Both the position numbers and the translations under genes were made by a program. From Prorocentrum cordatum (lineage: Eukaryota > Sar > Dinophyceae > Prorocentrales > Prorocentraceae), in contig CAUYUJ010004736.1 in the NCBI GenBank assembly GCA_963575745.1, positions 82,501-146,500 on the forward strand: DNA of 64,000 bases. The letters run 5' to 3'. Numbering within the stretch: the first letter of the stretch is position 1; each line of letters begins with the position of its first letter. The notes below the pieces were generated by a model. That model had not been told where the DNA came from and ran no database searches. It was given only the letters and a program-made list of their open reading frames with translations. This document shows, in pieces, positions 11,641 through 20,516 of the stretch.

Positions 11641-12342
11641 AGCCATCGTTGTCTCAGCTCGCTCTGCTCCGAAGCGCCTCGCCCGCCCACCCCAGCGGTG
11701 CTGCTTCTCGTGCTGCTCCTGCGATCGCCCCCGCTGGGAGTTGCTGGTACAGTCAAGACGCTGAAATAAGGAACACTTTGGGTTCGGAAGGGGCTCGATG
11801 TTCCTTAGGTTCCTCCAGTGCTGTTCCTCTTGCCCTCCTGGGGCACGGAGGCGCTTACAGGGCCAAGAAGTGGCTTCGTTCCTTATTTAGCGTTTCTTCT
11901 TTCAGCGGCCCGACTGGAAGACGTGGAGCTGTCATGTGAGTCGTTAAAGAAACGGCTGCGCTTTCGAGGATAGAAGGAGTTGTCATCGTCTCCTCGGCGG
12001 AGGGCGGCAGAAGGTCGGCGGAAGGCGGCGGAAGTGAAACGAGGCCACCTCCGCCGGCGGAAGGCCGGCGGAAGCCAGCGGGAGTCAAGCATGCGCCCCA
12101 AAGAGCCAGCAATGTTGTGATTCAGGGTTTCCAGGACCCGCCATGTATGTTTTCGCCCGGGATTTGGACCCGAGGCGGGCTCAAGGGAGTCCCCAAATGC
12201 AACCACCATTTGGCCAACGGGAGGCTATTGTGGCCTCAGGCGCACTGCGATCAGCCCGAAATGAACTTTGATTTCGACTCGGTCAGTCTGCAGATCCCAC
12301 CCACCGATCTGCACGAACGAAATGGGCACGGAAAGAATGGGC

Positions 12343-12485
12343 GCAATGCCCAACAGCGGATCTTGTTCATTTCGAACAGGACTCGCTGTCCATGCCGCGG
12401 CGGCCTGTGCCCATTCGAGACAGAAGGCCGCCTGCCCAACAGCGGCCGCTGTTGGTTAGGGACAACATCTGTTGTTGGGCATTGC
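12343..12485. repeat. Foldback repeat with GCAATGCCCAACA arms
   Basis: GCAATGCCCAACAGCGG at 12343 is mirrored by TGTTGGGCATTGC near 12473-12485. Between them lies a perfect 20-bp palindrome, CCAACAGCGGCCGCTGTTGG (12436-12455). It may be a small element or a nested hairpin. A frame runs through it, but I do not regard it as a gene. Confidence 0.6.
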
Positions 12486-12837
12486 ACAGTGCCGTTTTTA
12501 ATACATGCTCCGCGTGCGGATCATTGATTAAACATGCAGGGACTTAGTATTAAAAACAACGATGAGTTCATGCATACATTCATTCGTAAATTAACCATTA
12601 TAAAAATGCGATTTTAGAAAAACCCCATGTATTCAAAACTGCCCTGTACCCATTTTTTCCGTACCCGTTTCGGGCGCCCAACACCGACCGACCTGCAGTC
12701 GCCGGGCAGGGCCCTGCCGGCCTGGGGCTCTCGCGGCGGCCCTCGGCGGCTCTCCAGCCCCATGGGGCGTGCGCCGGCAGCTGCGCCTCGCCGAAGACGC
12801 TCCCGCTGGAGGCCCGGGCCCAGCTCGATCCGATCGC

Positions 12838-13036
12838 AGGGGAACAAAATGTGGCATAAACATGAAAAACTCTGAGGTCCGCGCGGATTTCTCGCATCGG
12901 CGCTGGGGCCCCCCGGCTGCGCCTCCGGCGCAGCCCCTGGCGCGCTCCGCGCGCCAGGGAGGGGGGTCCAGCGCCGATGCGAGAAATCCGCGCGGACCTC
13001 CGAGCTTTCATGTCTATGCCACTTTTTGTTCCCCTA
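12838..13036. mobile_element. Inverted-repeat element, GGTCCGCGCGGATTTCT family, copy 1
   Basis: The termini GGGGAACAAA and TTTGTTCCCC mirror each other. Inner arms GAGGTCCGCGCGGATTTCTC and its complement, with GCATCGGCGCTGG beyond, match almost base for base over more than 30 bp. The loop is GC-rich (GCGCCTCCGGCGC and CTGGCGCGC). The right end, TTTTTGTTCCCCTAG, looks like a polypyrimidine tract plus a CTAG splice acceptor. Non-coding. The same family occurs at 49464-49665 and 62855-63050, with right-arm fragments at 53773-53830 and 61222-61292. Confidence 0.85.
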
Positions 13037-13114
13037 GATCGATCTGGCGTGGCAGCGATTCCGGCCGGCTGGGTCCATGGAGTTTGCGTCTGGTGTTGCG
13101 ACGATCCACTAGGC

Positions 13115-13333
13115 TTCCGGGAGGGGGTGCGAGTAGGTGGGGTCGGAGGATCGCACCACATCGCCGACGCATCGGAGATGCGGCTCGATGTGGAGCCCGA
13201 TGTTCCCCACGCCGACGTCGCGGATGCGTCGCCGACGTCCCCGATGCATCGCCGATGCATCGCCGATGCGTCGGCGATGCATTGACGATGCGACGCGAAT
13301 TTTTGACACCAACTACTCAGACCCCATCTAGGA
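13115..13333. mobile_element. Foldback MITE-like element, GGGGTCCGA/GATCGCGCC family, copy 2
   Basis: Shares GTCGGAGGATCGCAC, the CATCGCCGATGC array and the right end CAGACCCCATCTAGG with 1812-1998, but the arms are more diverged. It lies only about 80 bp after another inverted-repeat element. 13334-14048 downstream shows no gene. Confidence 0.65.
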
Positions 13334-14048
13334 GGTCTCTAGTTGCTACGATCTAGTGCGACCCGATGGTTGCATGGCGTTTAGGAGGAAACCGTGGGAG
13401 CTTTGTATCTCCTAGTGTGCCAGTCTTTAGAGTCCAGTCCCGTGCGCTAGCGTCTGATGGTGGATTAGAATGCGCCGACGTAGGGTCGGTTAGCCTCGAT
13501 TTGGCGTCGATTGGCATCGGCTCGCGTCGATTGGCGTCGATCCGCAAGAGCCAGCAACATGGTATGGGAGGCTCACATGACTTGCCACCGAACATGACGA
13601 TGCTTTGCATCCTGGCGTAGCCAATCCAGTTGGGTTCCCGCTCCGTGCTGGTTCGGACCAGTCCAGCGCGCGGTTCGATCCGATCCGATTTGCCCCTCAA
13701 AAGGCGTCCCAAAAAACTCTCCAGGGGTTCGGTCTGCCCAGAGTTTCGAAACGGATCTAGCAATGGCAACGAGGGTTCCTCCCTCTTCTGTCCGTGGGCC
13801 TCAGAACTTTTTTTTCCACGGCAACAGTTTCTCGTGTCGGATTGTCTTGAATGGTCCTTGGGCCTGCAACAGCGGTGAACAAACGGTCGTCTCGATTTTG
13901 TTCGCGGCGCCAAGATCGACCAGGGATGCGCTTCGCGGTGGACTTGTAGGCGGGCCCAGCTGTTCCGACAAGGGCGCTCGTGGGGGCCCACGAAATGCCG
14001 AGAAGACAAGCAAAGGTTCGATTATCGTCGTTCGAGCGTGCTTCACCT

Positions 14049-15004
14049 ATTCCTCTTCCTATATTTGTATAAGCCCGGGCGGGGGGAAAACCCGTCCCCC
14101 CCCCAAAAACCGGACTCCCGGGACCTGGGGCTTTGGGGCCCTCCGGACGGGCCTCGAAGCGGCCCCCGGGCCTCGCAGGGCGTTTTGCCAAGCCTTCCCA
14201 GCACACCTAGGGCGATCAGGGGGGTCATCGGTGACGTCCCAGAGGCCCCCAAGACAGCACAAGAGCGCTCCAAGAGTGGCCGACGTGACCTCAAGATGGC
14301 CCAAGAGGCTTCCAGGACGGCCCCAAAGAGGCCTCCAAGAGCACTCCCAAGAAGGCCCCCCAAGGCAAAAATCATTGATTTTCTGTTGGTTTTTGGTGAA
14401 GTCTGCGGTTCTCCTCTATTCGGCTTCCCGACGCTCCAAGACAGCGGTCTTCTGGGCGTTCGAAGCCGCCTGGGGGACTCCAAAATCGCCCCACAACCAT
14501 CCGAAAGGGCTTCCAGGCAGTCCAAGAGAGCCCCCAAACGGCACAACACGGGTCCAAGATGGCCCTCAGAGAGCCCCATGGCGGCCCAAGATGGCCCAAA
14601 GACACCCTCCGAAGCGTTCCGGATCGTGACCCGGTCGTTCAGGGAGACCGCGGTTGGAGGCAGGGTGGCCCGAGGAAGCCCCCGGAGGCCCCCAGAATAC
14701 GCCCAGGAGGCCTCCATATGGCCGTAAGAAAGCCTGAAACATTTTTTGTGAGGCCCCCAGAGGCTCTCCAAGGAGGAGCCTCCGCAAAAAAGAGCTGAGG
14801 AGGATGGGGAGCGTGCGCAGGGTATGGCGAAAATAAGGAAACAGAAGCATGGAGAAACGATAACGAATAATATTATTATAGCGGCGATGCCGGAAAAGGC
14901 AACAAGGAGTTATCGCTAAATTGTCGGCTTGACCTTCCTGCTATTTCGCCGGCATACCAAATTTGAAGGACCAAGGTGCATGGCGCGAAGCGCCACTGCA
15001 GTCT
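14049..15004 (+). repeat. Large dispersed repeat (about 0.95 kb), copy 1
   Basis: Starts near TATTCCTCTTCCTATATTTG and ends with TGCATGGCGCGAAGCGCC, a small hairpin, then CTGCAG. The body is rich in CAAGAGGCCCCCAAG-type words and contains GGCAAAAATCATTGATTTTC and CTTCCCGACGCTCCAAGAC. Its second half and tail (from about 14310) match 18590-19275, its first part matches 19285-19452, and in reverse its first third matches 41100-41455. No coding frame is convincing; the long frames are repeat text. Confidence 0.85.
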
Positions 15005-15365
15005 TTTTATTTATATATGGGCACAACTGTGGGTCTTGGCCTATCCCCCCACCCATGCTAAAATGCATAATCGATTCTTGTGGGCATTGGACCCGCTACC
15101 GCTTCGTCAACGTGTCCTCGTGCGCGAATAGGATCGGCCAGGACCCATGTGCACATTCATACACATTCGCTAGGGGCTTCAGTGGCCCCCCCTTCCAGTG
15201 CAGTGATGCTGCTGGTGTGGCGGGTGGGGTGGGGGGCCAACAAAAAAGAAAGCCACCATTTTGAAACCGATGCATTGTTCCTATATTTCTTTATTGTGTT
15301 CCCCCCCAAACGGAAGAGGGAAAGGGGAGAGGAGGAGGACGAGGCCTGGAACCCTGAAAAAGAAT

Positions 15366-16110
15366 CCCTTCGGTGAGCAATACATTGTGAGGACGCCTTG
15401 AGTAAGCATTCATCAGTAAGAACGCTTGTGTCAAGGAATCCTGAGCATGGGTCTTCCTAGTGAGGCGTCCTTCGTGGGTGAGCTTGTAGCAAGGACCCCC
15501 TCAGTAAGGATCCTCATTGTAAAGAACTCATCACTTGCACTTCCATTAACAACGGGTTACTAAGTAAGGATTATGTGTGTCATGGATTCGTGATAAGGAT
15601 TCCTGAGTAAGGCACTTTTAGTGCGGATCCCTTGAGCATGTATTCTCTTTACAAGGACTTGCGATAAGGACTACTTCACCGCACGTTCTTTAGCAACGCT
15701 TCCTCAGTCAGGATGCCTTCGGCGTGACCAGCAGTCATGAGTAATGTTGATGCTTTACAGTTAGAGGGCCCTTAGTAATCCCCCCTCCAGCTTATCAGCC
15801 ATCAGAGTCGACGCATGTGCCTTTACCAAGGAATATGTTTTAAGGATCCCCGTACTTTCTGAGAAGTCGGGGCTGATGATGACTGCAGTGCGGACCCCGT
15901 CCGAAAGGTCCCTGTAGTAAGGGTGCATTACCATTGCTTATGTTTAGGAAGGGTTTTTTATCAATGATGCTTTTGGTCTGTGATATTCAGTCATAGTGTT
16001 GTTTCTGTGTAGTGCCTCGCTATTGAGGGTGCTTGTAGTAAGGGTCCCCTCGGTAAGCACCCGAGTAGCAGGAACTCCTTGGCACGTTCTTTAGTAAGAA
16101 TGCTGGTGTT
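15366..16110. repeat. Degenerate short tandem repeat, consensus about AGTAAGGATNCCT
   Basis: About 40 imperfect units of roughly 13-18 bp, such as GAGTAAGCATTC, CAGTAAGGATCC, GATAAGGATTCC and AGTAAGAACGC. The units keep GTAAG or GATAAG while the rest drifts. The block is lower in GC than its surroundings and carries no gene. Each unit happens to contain the GTAAG core of a 5' splice site. Confidence 0.75.
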
Positions 16111-16290
16111 CCCAGGCAGTGCTTGCACACAGGGTATTCTATTTCTGTTTAGATCCAGCTGCTGCGGCACACCCCGCCACCGTGTCTGTACGGCAACGCA
16201 GCAGAAAGGAGGCTGGGTGTGGGAACAGCGCAATTCCGACAAGTGGTTTGCATTGGAGGAGGTCGTCATCCCTACCTTGTCTTCGTCCGC

Positions 16291-16357
16291 GCGGTAGGGA
16301 GGAGGAGGAGGAGGAGGAGGAGGAGGAGGAGGAAGAGGAGGAGGAGGAGGAGGAGAG
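16291..16357. repeat. (GGA)n tract
   Basis: Near-pure GGA repeat at the left border of the CTTGGGGCC-rich block. Confidence 0.85.
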
Positions 16358-16379
16358 GGAGAACAGATGGATGAAGAGG

Positions 16380-18215
16380 GGACGGGTCCTTGGGGCCTTC
16401 TTGGAGTTTCCTGGGGGCTTCCTGTGAGCTTCGTGAAAACTTGTTTGGGGCCTCTCGGGGGCCCTGTGGGGCCTCTTTGGGGCCTCTTGGGGCCTCTTCG
16501 GCCGCTTTAGGGGGCTCTTGGCCCGTCTGACGCATATGGAGGCCGCCTTAAGGACCTCTCGAGGCCGCGTTGGTGCCCTCTTGGAACGGTTCACGGCCGT
16601 CTTAGGTGCCCTCTTGGCAGCCCCTTGGGCGATCTGCGGGTCCTCGTGGGCCGGCGTCGGGCCCTCTTGAGGGCATTTTGGGCTGTCTTGGAGCTATATT
16701 GGAGGCCTTGTGGGCCGACTCTTGGGGGCTTGTTGGGCTGTCTGGGGCGGCTGGAAACCCGAACTGGTGAGAACCCCAAAACCTTCCAAGAACAGCAGGA
16801 CAATCAATGGTGTTGGCCCCCCCGGGCTCCCCAAGAGGGTCTCTTGGCTCGCATTGGGGGGTTATGGATCAGTTTCGAGGCTGCCTTGGGAGCTTCTTGG
16901 GCAACCTTGGGCAATCTTGACGTCACAGTGGCTGCCTTGAACGCCGTCCTGGAGGCCCTGAGGTTCCCAAGAAGGCCTCAAGCCAGATCAAGAGGCCCCC
17001 AAGACTGTCCAAGAGGTTCCCGAGAGGCCATCCAAGAGAACCCGAGGTCTTTGGGTCCTCTTGGGCCGACTTGGAGCCCTCTTGAGGGCCTTTTGGGCTG
17101 TCCTGGAGCTATATTGGAGTCCTCTTGGAAGGCCCCCTGTGCCATCCCGGGTGGTCGGTAACCCGAGCAGGCGAGAACCTCAACATCCGTTAAGCATCTA
17201 CAGAACAGCAATGGCTTGGGCCCTCCTCGGGCTCTCCAGGAAGGCCTGGAGCTCTCCCGGGCAATCCTGGGGGCCTCTTGAGCTGTCCCCGGGCCCTCTT
17301 CGGCTACCTTGAGCCGTTGTGGCGCTCGGTTAAGGGGCTCTTGATCTGTCTTGGGCCATCTTGAGCAGTTGTGCTGTCGTCGTGGTTGTCTTGGGTGCCG
17401 AAAAGACTGCCAGAACCAGTTTCACACGGGGGGGTCGCGCGCCCCGAAAGGCTTTCAGGAAACCCCAAGAGGCCCCCACTAGGATCCAAGAGGCCTTCAA
17501 GAAGCTCAGCCTTTTTGCATCCCGACGCTCCAGGGCGGCCCAAGTGGCCCCCAAGACCGCTCCAAGATAGCAGAATAGGCCTCCAAGGAGCCCCAGGACG
17601 GCCCACGAGGGCCCTAAGACAGTGCCTGAGGCGCCCAAGACGGCCCGAGAGGGCCACAAGACGGTCCCAAGAGAGGTCCAAGAAGGGGATCGCGAACCCA
17701 ACAACAAAGCAAGAGGCCCACAGAAGGCCCCTAGTGTTCCCAAAGGTCCGACTAGGCCCCCAAAAGCCTCCCAAAAGGCCCGCAAAGGCCCCCAGGAGAC
17801 GCACAAGGGGCCTCGAGATAGCCCAAAAGTGCCCTCGATGCATCAACACTGCCTCCAGGAGGCCCCCGGGAGGCTTCCGGATTGCCTCAACGTGGCCCCA
17901 GGTAGCCTCAAGTCAGGCCTCCACGTAGCCAAAACGGCCAAGGACGGCATCATTTTGCAGATCATCACCTTCCGATTGCCTGGAGAACCCTTGTGATGCT
18001 CCCAAGGGGCCCCAAGAAGCCCCAAGACGACCCACCAAGAAGCACCCAAGAGGTTCCTCCAACAGCCAATTGAGGCAGCGAGGAGAAACCCCCAGAAGCC
18101 CTTCGGATGCCCCCCACGCAGACCCAAGAGGTCCCCAAGAAGCCTTCAGGAGACACGGCTATGTCACGCGCTTGTGCTTGATAGTGCTGGCCAAGATCTT
18201 CCAGCGGCCCCCCTG
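16380..18215. repeat. Degenerate CTTGGGGGCCTC repeat domain with strand switches
   Basis: Almost the whole stretch is made of variants of TCTTGGGGGCC or its complement GGCCCCCAAGA. Orientation flips in blocks: plus-type to about 16950, minus-type to about 17050, plus-type to about 17390, minus-type after about 17440. Similar text occurs at 8320-8470, 25580-25900, 41700-41860, 48450-48600 and 52250-52710. Frames across it give repetitive Gly/Leu/Trp or Arg/Pro text and are not genes. Confidence 0.8.
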
Positions 18216-18221
18216 CAAGGG

Positions 18222-18260
18222 CTAGAACCATCGCGCGCGAAGCGCGCGCGATGGTTCTAG
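18222..18260. other. Perfect 18-bp hairpin with 3-nt loop
   Basis: CTAGAACCATCGCGCGCG is followed by a 3-nt loop (AAG) and its exact complement, ending CTAG. A TATATGTACA and TA/GA-rich stretch follows directly. It marks the boundary between the CTTGGGG domain and the large foldback repeat. The shorter hairpin GGCGC-GAA-GCGCC closing the large repeat copies has the same style. Confidence 0.9.
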
Positions 18261-18292
18261 TATATGTACATACCTCTATATATACATGTGTA

Positions 18293-18295
18293 CAT

Positions 18296-18331
<36 letters not shown>
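18293..18331. repeat. (TA)n(GA)n microsatellite
   Basis: TATATATATA followed by a pure GA run, immediately outside the foldback repeat. Confidence 0.9.
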
Positions 18332-18339
18332 ACACCGCA

Positions 18340-19275
18340 GTGGCTTTTCGCACCATGCACCTTGGTCCTTGAAGTTTGGTATGCAGGCGGACTAGCAGGA
18401 AGGTCAAGGCGACAATTTAGCAATAACTCCTGGTTGCCTTCTCCTGCATCGCCACTATAATAATGGTATTCGTTATCCTTCCTCCATGTTTCCTTTTCCT
18501 TATGTTCGCCATCTCCCCATCCTCCTCAAGGCCCCAGATCCCGGGGAAAACCCGTCCCCCCCCCCCGCCCCCCAAGCGGAAAACCAAAACGGCCCCAAAG
18601 AGGCCTCCAAGAGCACTCCCAAGAAGGCCCCCCGAGGCAAAAATCATTGATTTCCTGATGGTTTTTGGTGAATTTTGGGGTTCTCCTCTTTTCGGCTTCC
18701 CGACGCTCCAAGACGGCGGTCTTCTGGGCGTCCGAAGCCGCCTGGGGGGCTCCAAAATCGCCCCACAACCATCCGAAAGGGCTTCCAGGCAGTCCAAGAG
18801 AGCCCCAAAACGGCACAACACGGGTCCAAGATGGCCCTCAGAGAGCCCCGTGGCGGCCCAAGATGGCCCATAGACACCCTCCGAAGCATTCCGAATCGTG
18901 ACCCGGTCGTTCGGGGAGACCGCGGTTGGAGGCAGGGTGGCCCGAGGAAGCCCCCGGAGGCCCCCAGAATACGCCCAGGAGGCCTCCAGAAGGCCTTAAG
19001 AAAGCCTGAAACAACTTTTGTGAGGCCCCAAGAGGCTCTCCAAGGAGGAGCCTCCGCAAAAAAGAGCTGAGGAGGATGGGGAGTGTGCGCAGGGTATGGC
19101 GAAAATGAGGAAACAGAAGCATGGAGAAAGGATAATGAATAACATTATTATAGCGGCGATGCCGGAAAAGACAACAAGGAGTTATCGTTAAATTGTCGAC
19201 TTGATTTTCCTGCTATTTCGCCGGCGAACCAAACTTCAAGGACCAAGGTGCATGGCGCGAAGCGCCGCTGCAGTC
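18340..19275. mobile_element. Large dispersed repeat, copy 2, flanked by inverted tails
   Basis: The left 180 bp (GCACCATGCACCTTGGTCC, TTTAGCAATAACTCC, GCATCGCCACTATAATAAT) is the reverse complement of the right 180 bp (ATTATTATAGCGGCGATGCC, GGAGTTATCG, GGACCAAGGTGCATGG). The body from about 18590 matches copy 1. This gives a foldback unit with roughly 180-bp terminal inverted repeats and no protein-coding frame. Confidence 0.8.
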
Positions 19276-19935
19276 TTGCATATTCCTCTTCCTAAGCCCT
19301 GGCGGGGGGAAAAACCGCCCCCCCCCAAAACTGGACTCCCGGGACCTGGGGCTTTGGGGCCCTCCGGACGGGTTTCGAAGCGGCCACCGGGCCTCGCAAG
19401 GCGTTCTGCCAAGCCTTCCCAGCACACTTAGGGCGATCAGGGGGGTCATCGGAGAGATGGCGATGCTGGAAAAGCAACCAGGAGTTATCGCTAAATTGTC
19501 GGCTTGACCTTCCTGCCATGCCATTTGGTCCTTGAAGTTTGGAATGCAGGCCTCACAAAAGTTGTTTCGGGCTTTCTTAAGGCCTTCTGGAGCCTCCTGG
19601 GCGTATTCTGGGGGGCCTCCGGGGGCTCCCTCGGACCACCCTGCCTCCAACCGCCGTCTCCCCGAACGACCGAATCACGATTTGGAATTCTTCGGAGGGT
19701 GTCTATGGGCCATCTTGGGCCGCCATGGGGCTCTCTGAGGGCCATCTTGGACCCGTGTTGTGCCGTTTTGGGGCTCTCTTGGACTGCCTGGAAGCCCTTT
19801 CGGATGGTTGTGGGGCGATTTGGGAGCCTCCCAGGCGGCTTCGGACGCCCAGAAGACCGCCGCCTTGGAGCGTCGGGGAGCCGAAAAGAGGAGAACCCCA
19901 AAATTTGAGCGCGCCTGGGGGTCTGAGATCTTAGG
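19276..19935. repeat. Large dispersed repeat, chimeric copy 3
   Basis: It begins in the same orientation as copy 1 (TATTCCTCTTCCTAAGCCC to GGGGTCATCGG at about 19452), breaks into a short tail segment (GGAGTTATCGCTAAATTGTC), then continues in reverse orientation from about 19550 to GAGGAGAACCCCAAAATTTG near 19908. The junctions record a rearrangement between copies. Confidence 0.75.
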
Positions 19936-20392
19936 TTTTTATACAACGGCCCAAAAGGGCGCGTCAACGGGATCCCTGGGGCCGAAACGCGGTGTGCGTC
20001 AACGCGAATCTTGCCAGCAACATTCTGGACGCACAATTTCGTTAGGTCAACAGCCAAAGCATCCTAAAGATTATGCTTGCGATATTTGCGATCAGTAGTA
20101 GCGTGCGCTTGAGACATCCTCGCCTGATTTACCTCTATGCATCGAACGCCAAGGGAATAACCCCCACCTTCTTAAATGCAAGCCCCATTCCTCCCCAAGC
20201 GCCCAAAGGTAGCCAACGTCCCAAGAAAACCTAAACTTGAAATACCTGAGGCAACTCCCTTCAAGGCCTATGCCAGTAGCCCAATTGCGCCCCCCCCCCT
20301 AAGCAGAGTAAGTTGAGTAACCCAGACCCCCCCCTCATTCTCCGAAGCCGAACCGACGGAAGGGGTCAATCACATTTTCGCTTTGATCAGTT

Positions 20393-20413
20393 CCGCAGCC
20401 GCTTTGGCAGAGG
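20393..20413 (+). promoter_or_regulatory. Possible DinoSL relic upstream of 20517 gene
   Basis: CCGCAGCCGCTTTGGCAGAG aligns to the dinoflagellate spliced leader (CCGTAGCCATTTTGGCTCAAG as I know it) with about 15 of 21 positions identical. One such match by chance in a window this size is expected, so support comes only from its place about 100 bp before a good start codon. Confidence 0.3.
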
Positions 20414-20516
20414 CCGATTCCTCGGACGCTTTCTCCATATGCTGCAAATGTTTGCGCTATCCATATCCGTTTTGCTTTGCGCAGCTCTTCATACATTCGA
20501 GGCTTGTGGCCTTCTC

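Noticed and set aside
12117-12527. 136-codon frame that looks partly protein-like
   Set aside because: It starts without ATG, runs through a foldback repeat with a perfect palindrome, and has no recognisable motif.
14038-14771. Frames over 200 codons on both strands
   Set aside because: They lie wholly within the large dispersed repeat and recur, frame-broken, in its other copies.
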